A stretch of DNA of 19,282 bases from Gammaproteobacteria bacterium. GTDB taxonomy: Bacteria > Pseudomonadota > Gammaproteobacteria > Thiohalomonadales > Thiohalomonadaceae. The notes beneath the pieces are model-generated. The model was not told the DNA's origin, searched no databases, and saw only the letters and a list, made by a program, of their open reading frames with translations. Made by a program: the position numbers and the translations under genes. Positions 1-7,113 of the stretch are shown here, in pieces. The first letter of the stretch is position 1, and each line of letters starts with the position of its first letter. The stretch spans positions 1 to 19,282 of the forward strand of contig JALOAT010000062.1 in NCBI GenBank assembly GCA_023228645.1, read 5' to 3'.

Positions 1-118
1 ATTCCAGCACGGATAGAAGGTGGTGACGGGCTCTTTGCCTTGTCCGATACCGGAACGACCGAGAGCCAATGCTAAAGAAAGAATTGTGGAGGTGTTGACA
101 CGGCGGGGCTCATAGAAG
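1..118. other. Left-edge stretch without a recognisable gene
   Basis: No recognisable gene is seen here. On the minus strand a frame is open from a GTG at 121-123 to the window edge (about 41 codons). It has no ribosome-binding site and matches no family I recognise, and its presumed start lies inside the hairpin repeat. It could be the end of a truncated gene or a chance frame. The stretch looks somewhat less GC-rich than the genes around it. Confidence 0.3.
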
Positions 119-188
119 GTCACGTTGACGCGCAGCGTCTACGTGACAGCCGGTTGGGAGGAAATGTCACGTAGTTTCGCAACGTGAC
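119..188. repeat. Tandem two-hairpin ACGTGAC repeat, copy 1
   Basis: Two hairpins with the same GTCACGT/ACGTGAC arms lie in tandem. Hairpin 1 has arms 119-131 and 135-147 (12 of 13 bases pair, 3-base loop). Hairpin 2 has arms 166-172 and 182-188 with a 9-base loop. Across the two, 139-148 (CTACGTGACA) and 165-174 (TGTCACGTAG) form a perfect 10-base inverted repeat. So the unit could fold in two alternative ways. It lies just past the stop of the 68-residue gene on the minus strand, where it could act as a 3'-end processing or stability structure. There is no U tract typical of an intrinsic terminator. A related copy is at 11007-11065. Confidence 0.75.
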
Positions 189-211
189 CTACGACCGCAT
201 CCCCTAACGCG

Positions 212-418
212 CTAACCGCGATAGGCCGGGTCCACCCAGCAACGCGGCAGCGGTTCACCGGAGGGGAAGATCAGTTCGGCCTTGGTGAAATTAGCCGGGT
301 CCTGGAGTTCCTCGCCGGCATGGAAGCGGCCGGCGAGCTTGGCACGGTAGGGATCGATCAGGGAGGTGATGTCGAGGACTTCGACCAGATCACCGGTGGG
401 TTGGTGCTTGAGATACAT
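212..418 (-). CDS. Small conserved hypothetical protein (68 aa), partner of the FAD/Fe-S dehydrogenase
   Basis: A 68-residue soluble protein beginning MYLKHQPTGDLVEVLDITSL and containing a FHAGEE segment and an LIFPSGEPLPRCW segment. I recall similar short proteins in many gammaproteobacteria, sometimes labelled 'acetyltransferase', but it is far too short for that fold and the function is unknown. The ATG at 416-418 is chosen over longer GTG frames because an AGGAA Shine-Dalgarno sequence sits about 8 bases upstream and because family similarity begins there. It follows the dehydrogenase on the same strand after a 58-base gap, so it is probably co-transcribed. An accessory role for that enzyme is inferred from position only. 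It has no signal peptide or membrane segment, and a single cysteine (before the conserved Trp). Confidence 0.8.
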   Translation of the reverse strand: MYLKHQPTGDLVEVLDITSLIDPYRAKLAGRFHAGEELQDPANFTKAELIFPSGEPLPRCWVDPAYRG

Positions 419-476
419 GGCGGTTCCTGTCCTTGGGTGCGCGGTGCGACACATTTTTAGCTTACAACCTCCGGTG

Positions 477-3400
477 TTACAGCAACACCCGCTCGACACC
501 GCCTTCCTTCACCTTTTCAACGAAGCGTCGCTGCCAGTCGTCGCCGAGTAGGCGATTGGCCATTTCGATGACGATGTAATCGGCCTCGAGCCCCGTGTCG
601 TCCGTGTAACGTGACAGCCCCTGCTGGCAGGCGGGGCAGGCGGTGAGGATCTTCACGTTGCCGTTCTGCGCCTTGTCCTCGCCGGTGAGCGCGCGGATAC
701 CCTTGTGCAGTTCTTCCTGCTTGCGGAAGCGCACCTGAGTGGCGATGTCGGGGCGCGACACGGCGAAGGTCCCCGCCTCACCACAGCAGCGGTCGGATAA
801 TTCCACCTTGGCGCCCACCAGCGCCGAGGCCACCTTGAGTGGCGCGTACTGCTTCATGGGCGCGTGACAGGGGTCGTGATAAAGGTATTGCACGCCCTGG
901 GTGCCATCCAGCTTCACGCCCTTTTCCATCAGGTATTCGTGGATGTCGAGCAGCCGGCAGCCCGGGAAGATTTGCTCGAAGCGGTACTTGAGCAGCTGGT
1001 CCATGCAGGTGCCGCAGGAGACGATCACGGTCTTGATGTCCAGGTAGTTCAGGGTGTTGGCCACGCGGTGGAACAGCACCTGGTTGCTGGCGGAAATGCG
1101 CTTGCCGGTGAGCTCGTCGCCGTTGGCGGTCTGCGGGTAGCCGCAGCACAGGTAGCCCGGCGGCAGCACGGTCTGCACGCCCTGCTCGTAGAGCATGGCC
1201 AGGGTGGCGAGGCCCACCTGGCTGAACAGGCGCTCGGAGCCGCAGCCCGGGAAGTAGAACACCGCCTCGGAGTCGTCGCTGATCTTGGCCGGGTCGCGCA
1301 GGATGGGCACGACCTTGTCGTCTTCCAGACCGAGCAGCGCGCGGCTGGTCTGCGCGGGCATGTTGCCGGGCATGGGCTTGGCAACGAAATTGATGACCTG
1401 CGCCTTGAGCGGCATCCTGCCCGTAGTGCTGGCCGGGATGTGCTTGTGGCGGGTAAGCCCCACCAGTGTCGCGGCGCGGTAGCCAAGCCGTTGCGCGGCA
1501 TAGGCCCACTCGATGAGCGCCTTGCGCATGGCCTTCACGGTGCGCGGGTCGCTGACGTTCAGGAATGCCATGGACAGGCGTGTGAACACGCTGGTGCGCT
1601 TCTGGCCGCGTGCGCGCAGTACGTTGCGCATGGCGATGGAGACGTCGCCGAAATCGATGTTCACCGGGCACGGCACCACGCAGCGGTGGCACACGGTGCA
1701 GTGTTCGGCCACGTCGTTTATCTCGTCGAAGTGGCGTACGGAGATGCCGCGGCGGGTCTGTTCCTCGTAGAGGAAGGCTTCGAGGATGAGGCCGGTGGCG
1801 AGGATCTTGTTGCGCGGCGAATAGAGCAGGTTGGCGCGCGGCACGTGGGTGGTGCACACGGGCTTGCACTTGCCGCAACGCAGGCAATCTTTCACTGCGG
1901 TGTTGAGGGCATCCAGCTCGCTGGCCTCCAAAATGATGGCCTCCTGCTGAAGCAGGCGCAGCGACGGCGTGTAGGCATTCTGCAGGCCCGAGTCCGGCAG
2001 CAGCTTGCCCTTGTTGAAGCGCCCTTCCGGGTCCACCGAGCGCTTGTAGTCGGCGAAGGCGGCCACGTGGGCCGTATCGAGGAACTGCATCTTGGTGATG
2101 CCGATGCCGTGCTCGCCGGAGATGACGCCGCCCAGGGATTCGGCCAGGGCCATCACGCGCTCCACCACGCGCTCGGCCTCGTGCAGCATCTCGTAGTCGC
2201 TGGAGTGCACCGGGATGTTGGTGTGCACGTTGCCGTCGCCGGCATGCATGTGGGTGGCGACGAACAAACGGCCGGCGCGCAGCCGGCCGTGGATGGCGTC
2301 GAGGCGTTCGCGCACGCCCTGCAGGTCGCGGCCGGTGAAGATCTCCTTGAGCGGCCGCTCCACTTCGCGGCGGTAGGAGATGCGCAGGTCGCGGCGCTGC
2401 AACAGGGAGAACACCGTGTCGCCCGGCTGCAGCTGCTCCAGGGCACGTTCGCCAAGGAGTTCGCGCACCTGTTCGGCAGGCGTGTCCAGGTGTTCGAGGA
2501 TGGCCAGCCAGTGCGCACGGGTTTCTTCCAGCTGATCGCGCGCGGCGAGGCGCTTGGTCTTCCAGATGGCGCGGCTTTCCTCGCCGGCCTCGAAACTCTC
2601 CACGCGCAACTCGGCCAGTTCACCGCTCAGATAATCGAGCACCGCCTCGATCATCTTCAGTTTGTTGCGCGTGGACTGCTCGATGTTGATGCGTTCGATG
2701 CCTTCGCTGTACTCGCCCAGGCGCTCCAGCGGAATCACCACGTCTTCGTTGATCTTGAAGGCATTGGTGTGGGCGGCGATGGCCGCGGTGCGCGAGCGGT
2801 CCGCCCAGAAGCGCTTGCGCGCCTCGGGGCTGGCGGCGATGAAGCCCTCCGCACCGCGTGCATTGGCCATGCGCACCACGGCGGAGGCCGCCTCCGCCAC
2901 CTTGGGCTCGTCGTCGCCGCCGATATCCACCAGCAGCAGCATCTTGGGCAAGTCGGGGCGCGGCGCCTTGGTGGAATACTTCACCGCGGCGATGTAGCGC
3001 TCATCCAGGTGTTCCAGGCCGAGCAGGCCCACGCCCGGATTGGCGTCCAGATAATCCTTGGTCTCCACGATGGCCGGCACCGCACGGCGCAGGTCGGCAC
3101 CGAAGAATTCCAGGCACACGGTGCGCATGTGCAGCGGCATGCGGTGCAGCACGAAGCGTGCGGAGGTGATGAGGCCGTCGCAGCCTTCCTTCTGCACCCC
3201 GGGGAGGCCGCCGAGGAATTTGTTGGTGACGTCCTTGCCGAGGCCGCTCTTGCGCAGCTCCGTGCCGGGGATGCGCAGCAGCTCGGGCTCGCCCGCGGGT
3301 GTCTTGCCGTCGGCCCCGTAGCGGGTGATGCGGAACTCGCCGAAGGGCAGGTCGTGGATCTTGCCGAGGTTGTGGTTCAGCCGTTCCACCTCGAGCCACT

Positions 3401-4331
3401 GCGCCTCGGGCGTCACCATGCGCCAGGACACCAGGTTGTCGAGGGTGGTGCCCCACATCACCGCCTTCTTGCCGCCGGCGTTCATGGCGATGTTGCCGCC
3501 GATGCAGGAGGCGTCCTGGGAGGTGGGGTCCACGGCGAACACCAGGCCGTGCGCATTGGCCATGTCCGACACGCGCCGCGTCACCACGCCGGCGCCGGTG
3601 CGCACGGTGGGCACCGGCTGGTCGCCTGCGCCCGGAAGCACCATGGGCTCGACCGGGCCGAGGAATTCCAGCTTTTCGGTGTTGATCACGGCGCTGTCCT
3701 GCACCAAGGGCACGGCGCCGCCGGTGTAACCGGTGCCGCCGCCGCGCGGGATGATGGTGAGGCCCAGTTCCACGCACACCCGCACCAGCCCGGCGATTTC
3801 CTCTTCCGTATCGGGGGTCAGCACCACCAGCGGATATTCCACGCGCCAGTCGGAGGCGTCGGTGACGTGGGAAACGCGCGAGAGCCCGTCGAAGCGGATG
3901 TTGTCGCGGCGGGTCACGCGCGCGAAGCGCTTCAGCGCCTGCTTGCGGCGGTCCTTCATGCGCGGCAGCCAGGCCTCGAATTCGCGCACCGCCTCGCGGG
4001 CCGCGCCGGCCAGGTCCAGCGCCGCCTGGTTGCCGTCTGCGCGCGCCACGATCTGGTCCAGGCGATGATGCAGGGCGTGCATCAGCGAGCCCCAGCGCCT
4101 GGCGTCCTCGATGAGGTCGTCCTGGATGAAGGGATTACGGACGATGACCCACATGTCGCCCAGCACCTCGAACAACATGCGCGCGGAACGCCCGGTCACG
4201 CGCTCGCCGCGCAGGCGGTTCAGCAACGCCCAGTTGTCCTCGCCGAGAAAGCGGATGACGATTTCCCGGTCGGAAAAAGAGGTGTAGTTGTAGGGAATTT
4301 CGCGGATACGCGCGGCGCTGGGAGCGGTCAT
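477..4331 (-). CDS. DUF3683-type FAD-linked / Fe-S dehydrogenase (D-2-hydroxyacid or lactate dehydrogenase-like)
   Basis: A 1284-residue multidomain flavoprotein, expected to oxidise a 2-hydroxyacid such as D-lactate and pass electrons through two 4Fe-4S clusters to a membrane acceptor. Order: DUF3683-like N-terminus (about 8-140, REIPYNYTSFSDREIVIR); FAD-binding type-4 domain (about 165-400, with IIPRGGGTGYTGG at 193-205); FAD-oxidase C-terminal domain (to about 780, with HMHAGDGNVHTN at 694-705 and GEHGIG at 739-744); two CxxCxxC...CP clusters (CLRCGKCKPVC at 816-826, CTVCHRCVVPCP at 878-889); and two CCG cysteine-rich domains (PGCGSE near 1028, CCGYP near 1062, DPCHAP near 1153, RCCGEAG near 1181, CPACQ near 1232). 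All clusters look intact. The substrate cannot be read from sequence; glycolate or 2-hydroxyglutarate remain possible. The ATG at 4331 leaves the DUF3683 start in place, although no good Shine-Dalgarno sequence precedes it. Confidence 0.93.
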   Translation of the reverse strand: MTAPSAARIREIPYNYTSFSDREIVIRFLGEDNWALLNRLRGERVTGRSARMLFEVLGDMWVIVRNPFIQDDLIEDARRWGSLMHALHHRLDQIVARADGNQAALDLAGAAREAVREFEAWLPRMKDRRKQALKRFARVTRRDNIRFDGLSRVSHVTDASDWRVEYPLVVLTPDTEEEIAGLVRVCVELGLTIIPRGGGTGYTGGAVPLVQDSAVINTEKLEFLGPVEPMVLPGAGDQPVPTVRTGAGVVTRRVSDMANAHGLVFAVDPTSQDASCIGGNIAMNAGGKKAVMWGTTLDNLVSWRMVTPEAQWLEVERLNHNLGKIHDLPFGEFRITRYGADGKTPAGEPELLRIPGTELRKSGLGKDVTNKFLGGLPGVQKEGCDGLITSARFVLHRMPLHMRTVCLEFFGADLRRAVPAIVETKDYLDANPGVGLLGLEHLDERYIAAVKYSTKAPRPDLPKMLLLVDIGGDDEPKVAEAASAVVRMANARGAEGFIAASPEARKRFWADRSRTAAIAAHTNAFKINEDVVIPLERLGEYSEGIERINIEQSTRNKLKMIEAVLDYLSGELAELRVESFEAGEESRAIWKTKRLAARDQLEETRAHWLAILEHLDTPAEQVRELLGERALEQLQPGDTVFSLLQRRDLRISYRREVERPLKEIFTGRDLQGVRERLDAIHGRLRAGRLFVATHMHAGDGNVHTNIPVHSSDYEMLHEAERVVERVMALAESLGGVISGEHGIGITKMQFLDTAHVAAFADYKRSVDPEGRFNKGKLLPDSGLQNAYTPSLRLLQQEAIILEASELDALNTAVKDCLRCGKCKPVCTTHVPRANLLYSPRNKILATGLILEAFLYEEQTRRGISVRHFDEINDVAEHCTVCHRCVVPCPVNIDFGDVSIAMRNVLRARGQKRTSVFTRLSMAFLNVSDPRTVKAMRKALIEWAYAAQRLGYRAATLVGLTRHKHIPASTTGRMPLKAQVINFVAKPMPGNMPAQTSRALLGLEDDKVVPILRDPAKISDDSEAVFYFPGCGSERLFSQVGLATLAMLYEQGVQTVLPPGYLCCGYPQTANGDELTGKRISASNQVLFHRVANTLNYLDIKTVIVSCGTCMDQLLKYRFEQIFPGCRLLDIHEYLMEKGVKLDGTQGVQYLYHDPCHAPMKQYAPLKVASALVGAKVELSDRCCGEAGTFAVSRPDIATQVRFRKQEELHKGIRALTGEDKAQNGNVKILTACPACQQGLSRYTDDTGLEADYIVIEMANRLLGDDWQRRFVEKVKEGGVERVLL

Positions 4332-4367
4332 CGGGCGAGTCGCACCAGGGAGGTCAAACGGGGTGGC

Positions 4368-4389
4368 ATTCTACCACGGCAGGCTGCCG
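4368..4389 (-). promoter_or_regulatory. Candidate -10 (TAGAAT) and adjoining palindrome for the dehydrogenase
   Basis: On the minus strand TAGAAT occupies 4373-4368, about 37 bases before the dehydrogenase ATG. Directly upstream is a 13-base palindrome, CGGCAGGCTGCCG (4377-4389), within the -10/-35 spacer, where a repressor could bind. No good -35 hexamer is visible at 16-18 bases, so this is a weak prediction. Confidence 0.3.
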
Positions 4390-4433
4390 ATTCCTGACAC
4401 GGATGCACCGGACTCACCTGCGCCCTCGCGGCA

Positions 4434-4495
4434 GGAGCGGTCTCAGGCCACGATCGCCTCGGCATGCTGGGTTTATCGCGGCCTGAGGCCGCTCC
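4434..4495. repeat. 21-base imperfect inverted repeat
   Basis: Arms 4434-4454 and 4475-4495 pair over 21 bases with two mismatches, around a 20-base loop. The arm core is GGAGCGG...CAGGCC. It would form a strong hairpin in RNA from either strand, and has the look of the dispersed palindromic intergenic repeats common in gammaproteobacteria. The group II intron remnant begins about 20 bases to its right. The hairpin lies between the divergent dehydrogenase and lgt genes, so it is not positioned as a terminator for either. Confidence 0.75.
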
Positions 4496-4514
4496 CCGTG
4501 CGCTCGTGAAGGCG

Positions 4515-4758
4515 CGCAGGCCGGGACGCAGCTGCAAGGGCGCCCTGCGGGAAGTCGATAACCTGCTCAAGGCCGGGTACACCACACGTGGTGGATGCAG
4601 ATCTTGCGAGCTACTTCGACACCATCCCACGCAAGCGGCTCATGGAACGAGTGGAAGAGCGGATCTCCGATGGTCGGTTGCTGAAGTTGCTGGACGGAGC
4701 GCTGGATGCCGAAGCCGGGACACCGCAGGCACGGTTCGGAGGGCGGGGCGGGCGGTAG
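4515..4758 (+). pseudogene. Fragment of a group II intron reverse transcriptase/maturase, frameshifted and internally deleted
   Basis: The first frame reads RRPGRSCKGALREVDNLL then KAGYT (4515-4583). A one-base insertion around 4584-4587 moves the reading to HVVDADLASYFDTIPRKRL then MERVEERISDGRLLKLL (4585-4728), ending in GTPQ and running on to a stop at 4756-4758. This is the arrangement of blocks 0 to 3/4 of group II intron-encoded reverse transcriptases: the (F)RPGRSC entry, the VVDAD metal-binding aspartates, the YFD motif, the ERISDGR helix and the GTPQ block. The N-terminus, catalytic YADD block, maturase and endonuclease parts are all absent. The sequence after GTPQ fits the intron's 3' RNA domains rather than protein, so most of the intron was lost by internal deletion. 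It cannot encode an active enzyme. Confidence 0.82.
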
Positions 4759-4775
4759 CCCGTTCCGACCCCTAT
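4723..4775 (+). mobile_element. Probable 3' end of the group II intron (part of domain V plus domain VI)
   Basis: CCGCAGGCACGGTTC (4723-4737) resembles the 3' half of group II domain V, which usually reads close to CCGCACGCACGGTTC. It is followed by a hairpin whose apical stem is CGGGC/GCCCG (4749-4753 and 4758-4762) and whose basal stem is GGGG/CCCC (4745-4748 and 4769-4772). An unpaired A at 4768 lies seven bases before the end of CCCCTAT at 4775. That matches the position of the branch-point A and the AY-type 3' splice site. The 5' half of domain V is missing. The structure was drawn by eye. Confidence 0.6.
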
Positions 4776-4804
4776 CAAGGCACACGCCATTCCCTCCCTG
4801 TGGA

Positions 4805-4820
4805 GCGAGCTTCTGCTCGC
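4805..4820. repeat. Short GCGAGC hairpin of the GTGGGAGCGAGCTT type
   Basis: GCGAGC (4805-4810) and GCTCGC (4815-4820) form a perfect 6-base stem with a TTCT loop, within GTGGAGCGAGCTTCTGCTCG. A clearly related hairpin is at 16903-16916 and a more diverged one starts near 16039. This matches the general form of short palindromic (REP-like) repeats in Pseudomonas and related bacteria. Confidence 0.55.
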
Positions 4821-4851
4821 GAACCCAGGCGGCGGGCACCACCTGCCAGAT

Positions 4852-4932
4852 GTAGCCCGGATAAAGCCAAGCGGAATCCGGGAATGCGGCCGGTGAAGAG
4901 TACCGGATTCCGCTCCGCTCCATCCGGGCTAC
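4852..4932. repeat. 30-base REP/BOX-like inverted repeat
   Basis: Arms 4852-4881 and 4903-4932 are inverted copies with 26 of 30 bases matching. They begin GTAGCCCGGAT and end ATCCGGGCTAC, with a 21-base spacer. The sequence type is a dispersed intergenic palindrome seen widely in gammaproteobacteria, often associated with RAYT (Y1) transposases, though no such transposase is in this window. It sits 48 bases before the lgt start, so it may insulate or modulate the lgt promoter. Confidence 0.75.
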
Positions 4933-4949
4933 GTCAGGGGCGGATGCAT

Positions 4950-4973
4950 CCGGCGGAACTCCGCCGGTATACT
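4950..4973 (+). promoter_or_regulatory. Candidate lgt promoter: palindrome plus -10 TATACT
   Basis: A perfect 8-base-arm palindrome, CCGGCGGA-AC-TCCGCCGG (4950-4967), abuts TATACT (4968-4973). The hexamer ends 7 bases before the lgt ATG, so initiation would fall at or next to the A of the ATG, giving a leaderless or nearly leaderless mRNA. This agrees with the absence of a Shine-Dalgarno sequence. The palindrome fills the spacer and could be an operator. No good -35 is visible. Confidence 0.4.
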
Positions 4974-4980
4974 GCCCGCC

Positions 4981-5787
4981 ATGCTGCCTTATCCTTCAGT
5001 CGACCCGGTCGCGTTTTCCCTCGGTCCCGTCAAGGTCCATTGGTACGGCCTCATGTACCTGGTGGGCTTCGCGGCCGGCTGGTGGCTTTTGCGCCTGCGC
5101 GCGCGCAGGCCCGGCTCGGGCTGGCAGCCCCAGCAGATCGACGACCTGCTGTTCTACGCGGCCCTCGGTGTGATCCTCGGCGGCCGCATCGGCTACGTGC
5201 TGTTCTACAACTTCAGCGCCTTCCTGGCCGAGCCGCTCATGCTGATCCGCCTCTGGGAGGGCGGCATGTCCTTCCACGGCGGCCTGCTCGGCGTGCTCGT
5301 CGCCCTGGGGTGGTATGCGCGGCGCGAGGGCCGGCGCTGGTTCGCGGTGGTGGATTTCCTCGCCCCCGTGGTGCCCATCGGCTTGGGCGCGGGCCGTATC
5401 GGCAATTTCATCAACGCGGAGCTGTGGGGCAAGGTGACGGACGTGCCCTGGGCCATGGTGTTTCCGGGGGCCGGCCCGCTGCCGCGCCATCCCTCGCAGC
5501 TGTATGAATTCCTGCTCGAAGGCGTGGCACTGTTCATCATCCTCTGGCTGTTTTCTCGTAAGCCGCGCCCGCTGGGCGCGATCTCGGGCGTATTTGCGTT
5601 GTGTTACGGTCTGTTCCGCTTCCTGGTGGAGTTCGTGCGCGAGCCCGATGCGCACCTGGGCTACCTGGCCTTCGGCTGGGTCACCATGGGCCAGGTCTTG
5701 TCGCTGCCCCTCATGGCCGTGGGCCTGTTCCTGCTGTGGTATGCCTACGTCGCCACCGCCTCCGAAAACAAGAGAAGAGCCTCCTGA
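4981..5787 (+). CDS. lgt: Prolipoprotein diacylglyceryl transferase
   Basis: Inner-membrane enzyme that transfers diacylglycerol from phosphatidylglycerol to the lipobox cysteine of prolipoproteins, the first step of lipoprotein maturation. The 268 residues contain about seven hydrophobic segments and the Lgt landmarks: HWYGLMY (20-26), GGRIGYVLFYN (67-77), WEGGMSFHGG with His99 (92-101), the family signature GRIGNFINAELWG (138-150), HPSQLYE (170-176), REPD (220-223) and MGQVLS (236-241). The His and Arg residues of the active-site region are present. The N-terminus starts directly at the family start. No Shine-Dalgarno sequence is present, and a -10-like hexamer ends 7 bases upstream. The stop overlaps the thyA start (TGATG), which implies translational coupling, and the lgt-thyA order is also known in enterobacteria. 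Confidence 0.97.
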   Translation: MLPYPSVDPVAFSLGPVKVHWYGLMYLVGFAAGWWLLRLRARRPGSGWQPQQIDDLLFYAALGVILGGRIGYVLFYNFSAFLAEPLMLIRLWEGGMSFHGGLLGVLVALGWYARREGRRWFAVVDFLAPVVPIGLGAGRIGNFINAELWGKVTDVPWAMVFPGAGPLPRHPSQLYEFLLEGVALFIILWLFSRKPRPLGAISGVFALCYGLFRFLVEFVREPDAHLGYLAFGWVTMGQVLSLPLMAVGLFLLWYAYVATASENKRRAS

Positions 5788-6581
5788 TGCACGCCTATTT
5801 GCAGCTCATGCGCCACGTGCTCGAGCACGGCACCCGCAAGGAAGACCGCACCGGCACCGGTACGCTCAGCGTGTTCGGTCACCAGATGCGCTTCGACCTG
5901 GCACAGGGCTTTCCGGTGGTCACCACCAAGAAGCTGCACCTCAAATCCATCATCCATGAACTGCTGTGGTTCCTGCGCGGCGACACCAACATCCGCTACC
6001 TGCGCGAAAACGGTGTGACCATCTGGGACGAATGGGCCGACGCGAACGGTGAGCTGGGCCCGGTATATGGCTATCAATGGCGCTCCTGGCCGACCGCGGA
6101 CGGTCGCCACATCGATCAGATCAGCCAGGTCATTGAGCAGATCTGCAACACCCCGGACTCGCGCCGGCTCATGGTCTCGGCCTGGAATGTGGGCGAGATC
6201 GAAAACATGAAGCTGCCGCCCTGCCATGCGCTGTTCCAGTTCTACGTGGCCGACGGCCGGCTGTCCTGTCAGCTCTATCAGCGCAGCGCCGACATCTTCC
6301 TGGGCGTGCCCTTCAATATCGCCTCCTATGCGCTGCTCACCCTGATGGTGGCGCAGGTGACGGGCCTCGCACCGGGCGAGTTCATCCATACGCTCGGTGA
6401 CGCCCACCTCTACTCCAACCACCTGGAGCAGGCGCGCACCCAGCTCGCCCGTGAGCCCTATCCGCTGCCGCGCATGCGGCTCAATCCTGCGGTGACGTCC
6501 GTTTTCGATTTCCGTTTCGAGGACTTCACCCTGGAGGATTACCAGTCCCATCCGCACATCAAGGCGCCGGTGGCGGTGTGA
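5787..6581 (+). CDS. thyA: Thymidylate synthase
   Basis: Converts dUMP and 5,10-methylene-tetrahydrofolate to dTMP and dihydrofolate. At 264 residues it matches the E. coli enzyme in length and numbering: Arg21 in RKEDRTGTG, Arg126-Arg127 in DSRRL, nucleophile Cys146 in LPPCHALFQF, Asp169 in RSADIF, Asn177 and the DAHLYSNH segment with His207 and Tyr209. The frame is open further upstream, but the ATG at 5787 is the family start and overlaps the lgt stop in TGATG. Ribosome entry probably depends on coupling, helped by the AAGAGAAGAG stretch before it. The product dihydrofolate is the substrate of the folA enzyme encoded 40 bases downstream. Confidence 0.98.
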   Translation: MHAYLQLMRHVLEHGTRKEDRTGTGTLSVFGHQMRFDLAQGFPVVTTKKLHLKSIIHELLWFLRGDTNIRYLRENGVTIWDEWADANGELGPVYGYQWRSWPTADGRHIDQISQVIEQICNTPDSRRLMVSAWNVGEIENMKLPPCHALFQFYVADGRLSCQLYQRSADIFLGVPFNIASYALLTLMVAQVTGLAPGEFIHTLGDAHLYSNHLEQARTQLAREPYPLPRMRLNPAVTSVFDFRFEDFTLEDYQSHPHIKAPVAV

Positions 6582-6621
6582 CGGCGATACAAGCCGTCCG
6601 GCGTCGGGAGGGCCAATCTGC

Positions 6622-7113
6622 ATGATCTCGATCATCGTCGCCATGGCCGAAGACAACGTCATCGGCATCGAAAACCGCCTGCCGTGGCGTCTGCCCGAGG
6701 ACATGGCTTGGTTCCGCCGCCACACCCTCGGCAAGACCGTGGTGATGGGGCGCAGCACCTATGAATCCATCGGCAGGCCGTTGCCCGAACGCCGCAACGT
6801 GATCATCACGCGCGACCCGGCGTTCACCGCGCCGGGCTGCGTGGTGGCGCATTCGCTGGATGAAGCGCTCGCCGCCGCAGGCGAGGGTGAAGTGATGGTG
6901 ATCGGCGGTGCGTCGGTCTATCGCCAATTGCTGCCCCGTGCCGATCGGCTTTATCTCAGCGAGGTGCACGCGTACATCGATGGCGATGCGTGGTTCCCAC
7001 CCATCGACCGGCGCGAATGGCGCGAAACGGAACGCCACGAACACCCCGCCGACGGGCGCCACGCCCATGCGGTCAGCTTCATCGTCCTCGAACGCATCCA
7101 CCCGCCCGCTTGA
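6622..7113 (+). CDS. folA: Dihydrofolate reductase
   Basis: NADPH-dependent reduction of dihydrofolate to tetrahydrofolate, regenerating the cofactor oxidised by ThyA. The 163 residues carry the DHFR landmarks: IVAMAEDNVIG (5-15), LPWRLPED with the catalytic acid Asp27, MGRSTYESIGRPLP (42-55), and IGGASVY (94-100) of the NADPH site. The start has GGGAGG at 6606-6611, about 10 bases upstream. It lies 40 bases after thyA and is followed within 5 bases by the GGDEF-EAL gene, so all four plus-strand genes from lgt may be one transcript. Nothing unusual is seen in the active site. Confidence 0.97.
   Translation: MISIIVAMAEDNVIGIENRLPWRLPEDMAWFRRHTLGKTVVMGRSTYESIGRPLPERRNVIITRDPAFTAPGCVVAHSLDEALAAAGEGEVMVIGGASVYRQLLPRADRLYLSEVHAYIDGDAWFPPIDRREWRETERHEHPADGRHAHAVSFIVLERIHPPA

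Noticed and set aside
1..123. A 41-codon frame on the minus strand from a GTG at 121-123, open to the window edge
   Set aside because: The start lies inside a hairpin repeat, there is no ribosome-binding site and the translation matches nothing I recognise. It is kept only as a note.
864..4397. A 1177-codon open frame on the plus strand, antisense to the dehydrogenase gene
   Set aside because: It mirrors the coding frame of the minus-strand gene, is rich in His, Ala, Gly and Val as expected for an antisense frame in GC-rich DNA, and shows no domain. The minus strand carries all the dehydrogenase motifs.
4464..5507. A 347-codon plus-strand frame covering the intron remnant and part of lgt
   Set aside because: The first part is the intron RT fragment before its frameshift, and the rest is an out-of-frame reading of lgt. 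No single protein is encoded.
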